A stretch of 64,000 bases of DNA from positions 124,001 to 188,000 of the forward strand of contig NZ_NISY01000012.1 in assembly GCF_007595705.1 (NCBI RefSeq). Reading direction: 5' to 3'. The translations under genes were made by a program, and so were the position numbers. The number at the start of each line of letters is the position of its first letter. The stretch's first letter is position 1. Under the pieces are notes generated by a model, which was given only the letters and a program-made list of their open reading frames with translations, was not told the origin of the DNA and did no database searches. This DNA comes from Streptomyces sp. SAJ15 (GTDB lineage: Bacteria; Actinomycetota; Actinomycetes; Streptomycetales; Streptomycetaceae). Positions 45,212-54,106 of this stretch are shown one piece after another.

Positions 45212-45988
45212 TCAGCCGGTGCCGGCGTTGAGGAAGATGCCCCCGTCGACCACCAGCGTCTGACCGGTGATCCAGGCGGCCTGGTCGGAGGTGAGGAACG
45301 CGGCGGCGCCGCCGATGTCCTCCGGCACCCCGAGCCGCCCCAGGGGGTAGGCCGCGGCCGCCTCCTCCTCCCGGCCCTCGTAGAGCGCCTGGGCGAATTT
45401 CGTCTTCACCACGGCCGGGGCGATGGCGTTGACCCGCACGCCGGGCGCGAACTCGTGCGCGAGCTGCACCGTCAGGTTGATCATCGCGGCCTTGCTGACC
45501 CCGTAGGCGCCGATGAAGGGTGAGGGGGAGAGTCCGGCCACGGAGGCTATGTTGACGATCGCCCCGCCGTGCTCGTGCTGCCACGCCCGCCAGGTCCGCT
45601 GGGCGAAGCCGAGCGCGGAGACCACGTTGGTCTCGAAGACCTTGCGGGCGACCGCCAGGTCGAGCTCCGCCAGCGGCCCGAAGACCGGATTGGTGCCGGC
45701 GTTGTTGACCAGGAAGTCGACCCGCCCGAACGCCTCCATGGCGCGCTCCACGGCGACCGCCTGGTGGGCCTCGTCGTGCGCCTTGCCGGCCACGCCGATC
45801 ACGCGGTCCGCGCCGAGCCGCTCCACCGCCTCCTTCAGCGCCTCCTCGTTGCGGCCGGTGATGCACACCCGGTCGCCACGGGCCACCAGGGCCTCGGCGA
45901 CCCCGTATCCGATGCCGCGGCTGGCGCCCGTGACGAGCGCGACCTTCCCGCTGTCCGCGCGGGCCGTCCCGCCGTCCTGCTGTGCCAT
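45212..45988 (-). CDS. SDR-family oxidoreductase (FabG-like)
   Basis: A 258-residue classical short-chain dehydrogenase. The cofactor loop is TGASRGIGYG, NNAG is present (LVNNAGTNP), Ser is in NIASVAGLSPS, and YGVSKAA holds the catalytic Tyr and Lys. The C-terminal ITGQTLVVDGGIFL is typical of 3-oxoacyl-ACP reductase-like members. It lies just downstream of a second FabG-like gene, in the same orientation. Confidence 0.92.
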   Translation of the reverse strand: MAQQDGGTARADSGKVALVTGASRGIGYGVAEALVARGDRVCITGRNEEALKEAVERLGADRVIGVAGKAHDEAHQAVAVERAMEAFGRVDFLVNNAGTNPVFGPLAELDLAVARKVFETNVVSALGFAQRTWRAWQHEHGGAIVNIASVAGLSPSPFIGAYGVSKAAMINLTVQLAHEFAPGVRVNAIAPAVVKTKFAQALYEGREEEAAAAYPLGRLGVPEDIGGAAAFLTSDQAAWITGQTLVVDGGIFLNAGTG

Positions 45989-46025
45989 CTGGGTTCCCCT
46001 CTTCGCTGCTGCCGGGTGGAGCGGG

Positions 46026-46787
46026 TCAGTCGAGCGGGCCGCCGGCCACGTACAGCACCTGGCCGGAGACGAAGCCGGCCGCGTCCCCGGTGAAGAAGGC
46101 GATGGCGTTGGCGATGTCCTCCGGCCGGCCGACGCGCTGCACCGGGATCTGGCTGGCGGCCGCGGCCTGGAAGTCCTCGAAGCCCATGCCGACCCGGGCC
46201 GCGGTGGCGGCGGTCATGTCGGTGGCGATGAAGCCCGGGGCGACCGCGTTGGCCGTGATGCCGAACTTGCCCAGCTCGATGGCGAGGGTCTTGGTGAAGC
46301 CCTGGAGGCCGGCCTTGGCGGCGGAGTAGTTGGCCTGCCCCCGGTTGCCCAGCGCCGAGCTGCTGGAGAGGTTGACGATGCGGCCGAAGCCCGCGTCCAC
46401 CATGTGCTTCTGGCAGGCCCGGGCCATCAGGAAGGCGCCGCGCAGATGGACGTTGATCACGGTGTCCCAGTCGCTGTCGGCCATCTTGAACAGCAGGTTG
46501 TCGCGCAGCACGCCCGCGTTGTTGACCAGCACGGTGGGCGCGCCGAGCGTCTCGGCCACCCGCCCGACCGCGGCCTCCACCTGGGCCGCGTCGGAGACGT
46601 CCGCGCCGACCGCGATGGCCTTGCCGCCCACCGCGGTCACCTTCTCGACGGTCTCGGCGCAGGCCGCCGGGTCGAGGTCGAGGACGGCGACGGGGCGACC
46701 CTCCTGGGCCAGTCGTACGGCGGTGGCCGCGCCGATGCCACGGGCCCCGCCCGTCACGATGGCGACGCGCTGCTCGGTGGTGGACAT
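46026..46787 (-). CDS. fabG: 3-oxoacyl-ACP reductase-like (FabG)
   Basis: A 253-residue SDR. GGARGIGAAT binds the cofactor, NNAGVLRDNLLFKM is the FabG-type NNAG region, LSSSSALGNRGQANYSAAKA contains the Ser-Tyr-Lys triad, and the end is SGQVLYVAGGPLD. It would reduce 3-oxoacyl thioesters with NADPH in fatty acid or related metabolism. The NNAGVLRD and GQANYSAAK strings favour FabG over other SDRs. It heads a two-gene set with the 45212 gene. Confidence 0.92.
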   Translation of the reverse strand: MSTTEQRVAIVTGGARGIGAATAVRLAQEGRPVAVLDLDPAACAETVEKVTAVGGKAIAVGADVSDAAQVEAAVGRVAETLGAPTVLVNNAGVLRDNLLFKMADSDWDTVINVHLRGAFLMARACQKHMVDAGFGRIVNLSSSSALGNRGQANYSAAKAGLQGFTKTLAIELGKFGITANAVAPGFIATDMTAATAARVGMGFEDFQAAAASQIPVQRVGRPEDIANAIAFFTGDAAGFVSGQVLYVAGGPLD

Positions 46788-47112
46788 GCGGGTTCTCCTC
46801 GCCTAGGTGTGTCGATCGCCTCGATGGCGGCTCACCGCCCGCGCCGTCCGGTGTGGGTGACCGGCCGGCGCGCAGGGGTGAGCAACCGCTTAGTCGCTTC
46901 AGCAGACGAGACGCTAGGACCCGCACCACGGCATGTCAACGCCCCACCGCATGACACTCCCGACAGACCGGCAGGTCAGCGCAGCGGCAGGGGTGTCGCC
47001 CCGGCCGCCGGGGCACCGGCCGGAGGCCCTCGGGTCACGGGGGGCGGCCGATCACGGGGAGGCCGCCCGGGCCACCGGAGGGAGCGGCCCGGGTCACCGG
47101 GAGGCGCCCGGG
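46788..47112. other. Intergenic region of 325 bp upstream of fabG
   Basis: No gene is seen. An operator-like dyad, tgagcaaccgctta, lies at 46879-46892 upstream of fabG. The right end has tandem cccgggtcaccgggagg-like units between about 47030 and 47115, reaching the end of the DUF3037 gene. Confidence 0.45.
46879..46892. promoter_or_regulatory. TetR-type dyad upstream of fabG
   Basis: tgagcaaccgctta (read from the other strand TAAGCGGTTGCTCA) is an imperfect palindrome about 90 bp upstream of the fabG start. Sequences of this kind recur before acyl-CoA and FabG-type genes in actinobacteria as TetR operators. Its regulator is not in this window. Confidence 0.35.
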
Positions 47113-47508
47113 TCAGCGCACCAGCAGGTCCAGCAGCCGCTCGACCTCCGCCTCCGCGTCCGTGGTCAGCCCGGTGTGCACCGGCCCGGGCTGGACGATG
47201 GTGCTCCGCGGGGCCACCAGCCAGCGGAACCGCCGCCCGGCGTCGTCACCGGCCGCCTGCCCGGCGTGGACACCGCCACGGCACACGCCCTCGACGGCGT
47301 GCAGCGCGGCCCGGACCCCGGCCACGTCCACCGTGGGGTCCAGCGCCAGCAGCCTGGCCTCGTCCAGATGGGTCCGGGCGGCGACGAAGCCCGTCGCCCG
47401 GCAGTAGACGACGACGCCGGCGTTGATCTGTTCGCCGCGCTCGACCCGCGGGATCACGCGCAGCAACGCGTACTCGAAGACGTCTCGTCCGTTGTGCAGG
47501 CCGCTCAC
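47113..47508 (-). CDS. DUF3037 protein, partner of a HipA-like kinase
   Basis: A 131-residue protein from a GTG overlapping the HipA-like gene's stop. It starts VSGLHNGRDVFEYALLRVIP, followed by RVERGEQINAGVVVYCRATG and HLDEARLLALDPTVDVAGVR, the DUF3037 pattern. In many bacteria a DUF3037 gene directly follows a HipA-like kinase gene, exactly as here, suggesting a functional pair. Confidence 0.87.
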   Translation of the reverse strand: MSGLHNGRDVFEYALLRVIPRVERGEQINAGVVVYCRATGFVAARTHLDEARLLALDPTVDVAGVRAALHAVEGVCRGGVHAGQAAGDDAGRRFRWLVAPRSTIVQPGPVHTGLTTDAEAEVERLLDLLVR

Positions 47509-48329
47509 TTCACTGCCTTCCGGTGGGGCCAGGCGGTGAGCCACTCAGGCGCGCGCGAGGGGGTCTCCTGGGTCGGGGCGCCGACGGTGATGCGGTCGCC
47601 GATGGTCGCGGCGCGCTCCAGCAGCACCTCGACGTACGCGCGGCGCACGGCGTCCGGGCTGTCGAAGCCCGGCTCGTCGGCCAGCCACTCGTCGGGGACG
47701 TCGGCGGCGACCTCGGTGAGCAGTTCCTCGGTGATCCGCGGGGCCAGCTCCGCGGCCGCCGCCGCGACATCGGGGGCGAACGGCGCCAGCGCGTGGTCGG
47801 AGGCGTCGTACGGCTTGGCGGCGGCCGCCCGCGCGCCGCGCCAGCTGTGGTGCCAGATCATGGTCGCGCCGTGGTCGATGAGCCACAGCTGACCGTGCCA
47901 GACCAGCAGGTTCGGGTTGCGCCAGGAGCGGTCGACGTTGTTGATGAGCGCGTCGAACCACACCACGCGCCCGGCCTCCCCCGACCCCACCTCGAAGGCC
48001 AGCGGGTCGAAACCGAGCGAACCGGGCAGGTAGTCCATGCCGAGGTTCAGCCCGCCGCTCGCCTTCAGCAGCTCCTGCACCTCCTGGTCCGGCTCGGCGA
48101 GACCGATCACCGGGTCCAGCCGCATCCCGACCAGCTCCGGCACGCGCAGCCCCAGCCGGCGCGCGAGCTGCCCGCAGACGACCTCGGCGACCAGGGTCTT
48201 GCGCCCCTGCCCGGCGCCGATGAACTTCATAACGTAGGTCCCGAGATCGTCCGCCTCGACGATGCCAGGGAGCGAGCCACCCTCACGCAGGGGCGTGACA
48301 TAGCGGGTTGCGGTGACTTCAGTCAACAT
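47505..48329 (-). CDS. HipA-like kinase
   Basis: A 274-residue protein. It opens MLTEVTATRYVTPLREGGSL with PGIVEADDLGTYVMKFIGAG (the Lys of the kinase fold in VMKF). Catalytic-type residues follow in VVWFDALINNVDRSWRNPNL (a D-x4-N loop) and LWLIDHGATMIWH (the DHG metal site). It resembles the kinase core of HipA without the N-terminal DNA-contacting parts. With the DUF3037 protein it may form a toxin-antitoxin-like or signalling pair. Confidence 0.85.
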   Translation of the reverse strand: MLTEVTATRYVTPLREGGSLPGIVEADDLGTYVMKFIGAGQGRKTLVAEVVCGQLARRLGLRVPELVGMRLDPVIGLAEPDQEVQELLKASGGLNLGMDYLPGSLGFDPLAFEVGSGEAGRVVWFDALINNVDRSWRNPNLLVWHGQLWLIDHGATMIWHHSWRGARAAAAKPYDASDHALAPFAPDVAAAAAELAPRITEELLTEVAADVPDEWLADEPGFDSPDAVRRAYVEVLLERAATIGDRITVGAPTQETPSRAPEWLTAWPHRKAVK

Positions 48330-48555
48330 TTTCCCCAGGCTATACGACTGGTCGACCTTGCAATCCACGCAACCCACGCACGGAGCACGAGAGCACGGCC
48401 GGAACACGAAGGCACGGCCGGAACACGGGATCGCGCGGGATCGCACAAACGGCGGCGACGGCTGAACACCCCTCCACCGGTGTGCGTATGGCTGGCTGAA
48501 AACGTCCCGGGAAACCCGGATCACCCGGGCATCTCAGCCAGGAAGGCAGCAGACC

Positions 48556-49050
48556 ATGACTGACTCCCCCAGGATCGGACGGATCGCCACCCGCCGCGCC
48601 GTGGTCACCGCGGTGGGCGCGGCCGGGCTGGCCGCCGCGCTCACCGCCTGCGGCGACGACGGCGGGTCGGACGGCGGCGACTCCTACGGCGGCGGCACGG
48701 ACACGACCCGGGAGACCGGCGGCGAACAGCCCGCGGCGAGCGGCGGCTCGACCGGCGGCGGGGGCGCCGAGCTGGCCAGGACGGGCGACATCCCCGAGGG
48801 CGGCGGGATGATCTTCAAAGACGAGAAGGTCGTGGTCACCCAGCCCACGGCGGGCGAGTTCAAGGCGTTCTCCGCGGTCTGCACCCACCAGGGGTGCGCC
48901 GTCGGCGATGTCTCCGGCGGGACGATCAACTGCCCCTGCCACAAGAGCAGTTTCGACATCGCGGACGGCAGTGTGAAGGGCGGCCCGGCGCCGCGACCGC
49001 TGCCGGAGGCGCGGATCACCGTGAAGGGCGAGAGCATCACCCTGGCCTGA
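48556..49050 (+). CDS. Rieske iron-sulfur lipoprotein
   Basis: A 164-residue exported protein. ATRRAVVTAVGAAGLAAALT is a Tat-type signal (twin Arg) and ends in the lipobox LTAC. A Gly/Ser/Asp-rich linker leads to a Rieske domain with CTHQGC and CPCHKSSF, whose two Cys and two His bind a [2Fe-2S] cluster. It would serve as an electron carrier on the outer face of the membrane. The gene's stop lies in the 18-bp repeat array that follows. Confidence 0.9.
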   Translation: MTDSPRIGRIATRRAVVTAVGAAGLAAALTACGDDGGSDGGDSYGGGTDTTRETGGEQPAASGGSTGGGGAELARTGDIPEGGGMIFKDEKVVVTQPTAGEFKAFSAVCTHQGCAVGDVSGGTINCPCHKSSFDIADGSVKGGPAPRPLPEARITVKGESITLA

Positions 49051-49145
49051 CCCATCACCTCGGCCTGCCCTATCGCCTTGACCTGACCCATCGCCTTGGC
49101 CTGACCCATCGCCTTGGCGTGATCATCGCCTTGGCCTGATCCGCG
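49045..49145. repeat. 18-bp minisatellite at gene ends
   Basis: Five full units near gcctgacccatcgccttg (starts 49045, 49063, 49081, 49099, 49117; one is 17 bp) and a partial sixth run head to tail. The array includes the stop of the Rieske gene and reaches into the 3' end of the converging isochorismatase-like gene. It looks like replication slippage and may vary in number between strains. Confidence 0.8.
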
Positions 49146-49800
49146 CGGTCTCATGGGCGTCCGGCCGGCGCCGCCAACAGGCGCTGATCCGCGCCGCCGT
49201 GGTGACGGTGGCCACCAGCGCCAGCGTGTGTCGGACCATCGCCGGGGTGTAGTCGACCGGCACCCCGGCGATGGCGTCCCGCGGGACGACGGCGGTGTAG
49301 CCGAGGTTGACCGCGTCGAAGACGGTGTTGGGGATCGCGACGTTGGCCGACACCCCGGCGACGACCAGGGTGCGACAGCCGAGATTGCGCAGCAGCGCGT
49401 CCACCTCGGTGCCGGCCAGCGGCGACAGGCCGTGCAGCCGGCGCACCACGAGGTCGGCGTCGGCGACCCGCAGCGGCGGGGCGACCTCGACCGCCGCCGT
49501 GTCGATGAGCTGCTGAACCGGCAATCGGGCGGCGGCGCGGAACAGCCGGGCGTTGCGACTGGCGCCGCGGCCGTCGGGGCGCCGTTCGGCCACCGCGTGC
49601 ACGACCTGGACCCCCGCCCGGTGCGCCGCCGCGACCAGTTGGGCGACCCGGTCCAGCGCCCCGGAGTCGCGGGCCGCGGCGGCGAGTTCGGGCAGCGCGC
49701 CGTCCGGGCCGACGACGCCGCGCTGGCACTCCACGGTGAGCAGCGCGCAGCTCTCCGGGGCGAGCAACGCGGCGAGCGATTCCGGTGCGGCGGGATCCAT
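49123..49800 (-). CDS. Isochorismatase-like hydrolase lacking the catalytic Cys
   Basis: A 225-residue protein. It starts with CALLTVECQRGVVGPDGALP (usual Asp replaced by Glu in VECQ), and has VVRRLHGLSPLAGTEVDALL and LVVAGVSANVAIPNTVFDAV. In active cysteine hydrolases of this fold the position within GVSANVA is normally Cys (TxxCV); here it is Ala. It may act without the thiol chemistry or have a non-hydrolytic role. The C-terminal 20 or so residues are partly encoded by the minisatellite. Confidence 0.82.
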   Translation of the reverse strand: MDPAAPESLAALLAPESCALLTVECQRGVVGPDGALPELAAAARDSGALDRVAQLVAAAHRAGVQVVHAVAERRPDGRGASRNARLFRAAARLPVQQLIDTAAVEVAPPLRVADADLVVRRLHGLSPLAGTEVDALLRNLGCRTLVVAGVSANVAIPNTVFDAVNLGYTAVVPRDAIAGVPVDYTPAMVRHTLALVATVTTAARISACWRRRPDAHETARIRPRR

Positions 49801-49955
49801 CCGGCCTCCCCTGCGACGTCCCGGCGCGGAGGCTAGCCGCCGTTGCGCCCACCCGGAAGAGCGGAGACGATAGATAACTGACAGGTCGTCAGATGTCAGC
49901 CGCGCCCCGCCCGGGGTGGGCGTCCGGCGGCCGGCGAGCGGGAGGTGTCGGGACC

Positions 49956-50432
49956 GTGACCACGACCCAGCGGCGGGGTCGCCGCGCCATGATGACGCCC
50001 CAGGAGATCGACGCCTTCCTCGGCGGACAGCGCACCTGTCGGGTGGCGACCTCGGGCCCCGACGGGCGGCCGCACCTCTCGCCCCTGTGGTTCGTCTGGG
50101 ACGGCACCGCGCTGTGGCTCTACTCCCTCGTGCGCAGCCGCCGCTGGGCCGACCTGCGTCGCGACCCGCGCGTCGCCGTGCTCGTCGACGACGGCGAGGA
50201 GTACGGGGAGCTGCGCGGCGCCGAGCTCAGCGGCCTCGCGCGACGGGTGGGAGAGGCCCCACGGGTCGGCGCGCCCTGCCTGGAGCTCGACACCCCCGAG
50301 CGGCTGTTCGCCCGTAAGTACTTCGGCGGCGACACGATGCCGCACGACGGCCGCCACGCCTGGCTGCGGCTGACCCCCGACGCCATCGCCTCCTGGGACT
50401 TCCGCAAGCTCCCGCGCCGCCTACGGCCGTGA
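49956..50432 (+). CDS. Pyridoxamine 5'-phosphate oxidase-fold protein
   Basis: A 158-residue protein. The GTG at 49956 has GGGAGG upstream; a shorter start at 49989 is possible. The body MTPQEIDAFLGGQRTCRVAT, SGPDGRPHLSPLWFVWDGTA, LWLYSLVRSRRWADLRRDPR is the FMN- or F420-binding split-barrel pattern of the PNPOx-like superfamily. It may reduce or oxidise a flavin/deazaflavin substrate. An inverted repeat, ctgacaggtcgtcag, lies upstream at about 49878-49892. Confidence 0.86.
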   Translation: MTTTQRRGRRAMMTPQEIDAFLGGQRTCRVATSGPDGRPHLSPLWFVWDGTALWLYSLVRSRRWADLRRDPRVAVLVDDGEEYGELRGAELSGLARRVGEAPRVGAPCLELDTPERLFARKYFGGDTMPHDGRHAWLRLTPDAIASWDFRKLPRRLRP

Positions 50433-50461
50433 CCCGCCGCCGGGCCCGATCCACTCTCCCC

Positions 50462-50585
50462 GCACCGATCCGACGACCTCGCACCGATCCGCCGGTCCCG
50501 AGCCGATCCGCCGACCTCGCACCGATCGGCCCGGGCCCCCAGCCGGTCCGCCGACCCGATACCGATCCGCCGACTCCGAGCCGGC
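50462..50585. repeat. Degenerate tandem repeat, about 20-bp units
   Basis: Units resembling gcaccgatccgccgacctc repeat six or so times with drift between the converging PNPOx-like and LysR genes. Its purpose is unknown; slippage is the simplest explanation. Confidence 0.6.
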
Positions 50586-50589
50586 CCCC

Positions 50590-51495
50590 TTATCCCGCGA
50601 TCCGCTCCCCCGTCGCCCGCAGCACGTCCACCGCGGCCCGGATCGAGGGGCGGCGGTCGGCGTCCGCCCGCCAGATCGCGTAGATGTGGCGGCGCATGGT
50701 CTGGTGGCGCACCGGCACCACCCGCACGCCCTCGGGGACCGGGCCGCGGCCCAGCCGGGGCGCGACGGCGACGCCGAGTCCGGCGGCGATCAGCGCCATC
50801 TGCGTGGGGTGTTCCTCGGCGGTGTGGCTGATGCGCGGCTCGATGCCCTTGCCGCGCAGGGTGAACATCAGCCAGTCGTAACAGAACCCGTTCGGCCAGG
50901 AGATCCAGTCGTCCTGGGCGAACTCCTCCAGGTCGACCTCGGGCCGGTCGGCCAGCGGATGGTCCGCGGGCATGGCCACGTCCGCGGGGTCGTCCAGCAG
51001 TGCCGCCTTGACCAGGCCGCCGGGCATCGGCAGCGGCTTGTTGTACCAGTCCAGGACGACCGCGACGTCGATGTCGCCGCGCACCACGGCGGTCACGGCG
51101 GCGTCGGGCTCCATCTCCTGCAGCCGGACCCGCAGCTGGGGGTGGTCGGCGCGCACCGTCTTCAGCGTCTCCGGCAGCAGGCCGCGGGCCGCGGTGGGGA
51201 AGGCGCCGAGTATCAGCTCGCCGACCGCCTGGCCGCGCTGCGCCTCCAGATCCGACTGAGCGAGCTCGACCTGGGAGAGAATGCGCGCGGCATGGTCGGC
51301 GAGCAGCCGCCCTGCGTCGGTGAGCCGCACCCCTCTGCCGTTCTTGGCGAGAAGCTGCTGGCCGGTCTCCCGCTCCAGCTTGGACAACTGCTGGGATACG
51401 GCGGAGGTGGTCACATGGAGCCCCTCGGCCGCACCGCTCACGGAGCCGTGGCGGGCCACGGCGTGGAGGGTCCGTAGGCGATCCAGGTTCATCAT
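50590..51495 (-). CDS. LysR-family regulator
   Basis: A 301-residue protein. The helix-turn-helix is at the start (MNLDRLRTLHAVARHGSVSG, AAEGLHVTTSAVSQQLSKLE), then the ligand domain (ELILGAFPTAARGLLPETLK and ISHTAEEHPTQMALIAAGLG). Two adjacent ATG codons at 51495/51492 are possible starts; no ribosome site is visible and the mRNA may be leaderless. It is divergent from a DMT-family transporter gene, which it most likely regulates. Confidence 0.92.
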   Translation of the reverse strand: MMNLDRLRTLHAVARHGSVSGAAEGLHVTTSAVSQQLSKLERETGQQLLAKNGRGVRLTDAGRLLADHAARILSQVELAQSDLEAQRGQAVGELILGAFPTAARGLLPETLKTVRADHPQLRVRLQEMEPDAAVTAVVRGDIDVAVVLDWYNKPLPMPGGLVKAALLDDPADVAMPADHPLADRPEVDLEEFAQDDWISWPNGFCYDWLMFTLRGKGIEPRISHTAEEHPTQMALIAAGLGVAVAPRLGRGPVPEGVRVVPVRHQTMRRHIYAIWRADADRRPSIRAAVDVLRATGERIAG

Positions 51496-51569
51496 GTAAG
51501 AAATGCTACGCGATAACTGGTATCGATTCTCGCTTGTTCTAAGACATTCCCACCGCAAGGATGGATGTC

Positions 51570-52625
51570 ATGAGCACCGCGACCGCCCCAGGGACCACAG
51601 CAGCCCCCACCTCCACCTCTGCCCCCTCTGCCCCCTCTGCCCCCTATTCCACGGGTTCCGACTCCTCCGTCTCCCTCGCGGCTCCGGCCCCTCCGGTCGC
51701 TCCCACTCCCGGGCGCCGCCCCCGCCTCGACTGGCGGATCCGCTTCGGGGTGCTCGCCCTGATCTGGGGATTCAGCTTTCTGTTCATCAAGGTGGGCACC
51801 GAGGCGTTCGCGCCGCTGTACGTGACGCTGGGGCGGATGGTGTTCGGCACCGCCGTGCTCGCCGTGGTGCTGGTGGCGAAGCGGGAGCGGCTGCCGCGCG
51901 GGGCGCGCACCTGGGCGCACCTGGCCGTCGCCGCCTTCTTCCTGAACGCACTGCCCTTCTCGCTCTTCGCCTACGCCGAGCTGACGATCTCCTCGACGCT
52001 CGCGGGCATCTGCAACGCCACCTCGCCGCTGTGGGGCATGGTGCTGGCCGTGATCGCGGTCTCCGAGGACCGCCCGACCCGACGCCGGGTGGCCGGTCTC
52101 GGGCTCGGCTTCGTCGGGGTACTGATCGTGCTCGGCGCCTGGCAGGGCTTCTCCGGGCAGGACCCGGCGGGCACCGTCATGGCGCTGATCGCCTCGCTCA
52201 GCTACGCGGTGGGCTGGCTGTACGTGCGCCGCACGCTGACCGGCACCGGCGGCTCGAACCTGGCGATGTCCGGCGCCCAGCTGATGCTCGGCACCGCGCA
52301 GCTCGCCGTCGTCGCCCCGCTGTTCGCCGCGGAGCCGGACTCCTTCCCGCTGCTGCCGCTGCTGTCCGTGGTCGCCCTCGGCGCGCTCGGCACCGGCCTC
52401 GCCTTCCTCCTCCAGTACGGGCTGGTCGCGGAGGTCGGCCCGACCACCGCGATGATGGTCACCTACTTCATCCCGGTCATCGCCACCACCGCCGGCGTGG
52501 CCCTCCTCGGCGAGCACCTCAGCTGGAACACCCCGGTCGGCGCGCTGATCGTGTTGGCGGGCGCCGCGCTGACCCAGACCCGCCCCCGGGCCAAGGCCCT
52601 GCGGGTGGCCGACGAGACCGCCTGA
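51570..52625 (+). CDS. DMT/EamA-family transporter
   Basis: A 351-residue membrane protein. The ATG at 51570 is preferred because AAGG lies at the right distance; two earlier ATGs overlap that site. After a Thr/Ser/Pro-rich tail of ~45 residues come about ten hydrophobic segments in two EamA halves (FGVLALIWGFSFLFIKVGTE, MALIASLSYAVGWLYVRRTL). Such proteins export amino acids or metabolites. LysR control is suggested by the divergent neighbour. Confidence 0.9.
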   Translation: MSTATAPGTTAAPTSTSAPSAPSAPYSTGSDSSVSLAAPAPPVAPTPGRRPRLDWRIRFGVLALIWGFSFLFIKVGTEAFAPLYVTLGRMVFGTAVLAVVLVAKRERLPRGARTWAHLAVAAFFLNALPFSLFAYAELTISSTLAGICNATSPLWGMVLAVIAVSEDRPTRRRVAGLGLGFVGVLIVLGAWQGFSGQDPAGTVMALIASLSYAVGWLYVRRTLTGTGGSNLAMSGAQLMLGTAQLAVVAPLFAAEPDSFPLLPLLSVVALGALGTGLAFLLQYGLVAEVGPTTAMMVTYFIPVIATTAGVALLGEHLSWNTPVGALIVLAGAALTQTRPRAKALRVADETA

Positions 52626-52724
52626 GTCCGCCCGGCGCCCCGCCTCATCGGCCGGGGCGCCGGGCCCCGCGCGCCTCGACCGAAGAGCCCGTCGGGCGAC
52701 ACCGACCGATCACCGTCGCCGAGT

Positions 52725-54071
52725 TCAGCCGAAGCGCCCCACCGACGCCCGTCCGCGCGGGCCCGCCACCGCCTCCGCCAGCGCGTCCGCCATCGCCTCG
52801 ATGTCGTCGCCGAGGCCCAGCGGGGAGACGGTCACCCGGACACCCGGCGGCGAGTCCAGGCGGAAGCGCGCGCCGGGCGCGACCGCCCAGCCCGACTGGA
52901 GCAGCCGCGCGACGGCGCCGGTCTCGTCGGGGACCGGCACCCACACGTTCATCCCGCTGCGCCCGTGCGCGGCGATCCGTCGCGCCCGCAACGCGGTGAC
53001 CAGGGCGTCCCGCCGGGCCCCGTAGGAGGCGGCGACCACCGCGGTGTCCACGGCGCCGGCGCGCCACAGCCGCACCACCGCCTCCTGGAGCAGATGGCTG
53101 ACCCAGCCCGGACCAAGCCGCTGCCGGCCGGACACCCGGTCGACGGTGATCTCGTCACCGGTCAGCACCGCGAGCCGCAGATCCGGCCCGTACGCCTTGG
53201 CGACGGAGCGGACGAACGCCCAGTGCTCGGTGCCGCCCGCCAGGGGGTGGAGTGGCAGGTCCACGATGCCGTGGCCGTGGTCGTCCTCGACCAGCAGGGT
53301 GCCGGGGTGGGCGGCCAGGACGGCGCGCAGCTCGCGGGCGCGCGCCGCGCCGATCGACGCCCCGGTCGGGTTCTGCGCGCGGGAGGTGACCAGCAGCGCC
53401 CGCGCGCCCCGCTCGAGCGCGCGCTCGACCGCCTCCGGCAGCGGCCCGTCGTCGTCCACCGCGACCGGGATCGGCCGCAGCCCGAGCGCCGGGATCAGGT
53501 CGAGCAGGCTGCCCCAGCCGGGATCCTCCACCGCGACGGCGTCCCCGGGCCGCAGATGGGCGGCGAGCACCCGCTCGATCGCGTCGAGCGCGCCGGAGGT
53601 GACGGCGAGCGGACCCGCCGGCACGCCGTCGGCGTCCAGCCCGGCCCGGGCCAGCCGGTCCAGCTCCGGCACCACCGGCGCCGCCCCGTACAGCACCGGG
53701 TCCGCGGCGGCGCGCGCCGCGGACCCCGCGAACGCCTCGGCGAGCGACGGCAGCAGCGCCGGGTCGGGGTTGCCGCCGGCGACGTCCCGCACCCCCTCGG
53801 GGGGCTCCACCCGGATCTCCTCGCGCCAGGTGCTCGCCGGGCGCGAGCGCACCCGACTCCCCCGACGCCCGGCGGTCTCGATCACCCCGCGCTCGCGGAG
53901 GGTGCGATAGGCGGCCGCGACGGTATTGGGATTGACCCCCAGCTCCGTGGCCAACTCCCGCATGGGTGGCAGCGGTTGACCGGGGAGCAGCCCACCCGAG
54001 CCCACCCCGCGCTCCACGCTCGCCGCGATCTCGGCTGCGCGACGCCCTTCGATCCGATACTCTCCTAGCAC
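52725..54071 (-). CDS. MocR-type regulator (GntR-aminotransferase fusion)
   Basis: A 448-residue fusion from a GTG. An N-terminal GntR winged helix (PGQPLPPMRELATELGVNPN, TVAAAYRTLRERGVIETAG) is followed by a class I aminotransferase-like domain with NPTG in LLVTSRAQNPTGASIGAARA and the PLP-Lys region SVAKAYGPDLRLA. MocR/PdxR proteins bind PLP and often control pyridoxal metabolism. It is divergent from a PNPOx-fold gene with the palindrome tgcactagtgca between them, a typical arrangement. Confidence 0.9.
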   Translation of the reverse strand: MLGEYRIEGRRAAEIAASVERGVGSGGLLPGQPLPPMRELATELGVNPNTVAAAYRTLRERGVIETAGRRGSRVRSRPASTWREEIRVEPPEGVRDVAGGNPDPALLPSLAEAFAGSAARAAADPVLYGAAPVVPELDRLARAGLDADGVPAGPLAVTSGALDAIERVLAAHLRPGDAVAVEDPGWGSLLDLIPALGLRPIPVAVDDDGPLPEAVERALERGARALLVTSRAQNPTGASIGAARARELRAVLAAHPGTLLVEDDHGHGIVDLPLHPLAGGTEHWAFVRSVAKAYGPDLRLAVLTGDEITVDRVSGRQRLGPGWVSHLLQEAVVRLWRAGAVDTAVVAASYGARRDALVTALRARRIAAHGRSGMNVWVPVPDETGAVARLLQSGWAVAPGARFRLDSPPGVRVTVSPLGLGDDIEAMADALAEAVAGPRGRASVGRFG

Positions 54072-54082
54072 AAAAGATATTA

Positions 54083-54094
54083 TGCACTAGTGCA
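54083..54094. promoter_or_regulatory. Perfect 12-bp palindrome, probable MocR operator
   Basis: tgcactagtgca lies between the MocR-type start (54071) and the PNPOx-fold start (54107), only 36 bp apart. A perfect palindrome in this space is expected if the regulator controls both genes. Confidence 0.62.
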
Positions 54095-54106
54095 ATAAGG
54101 AGCGCA

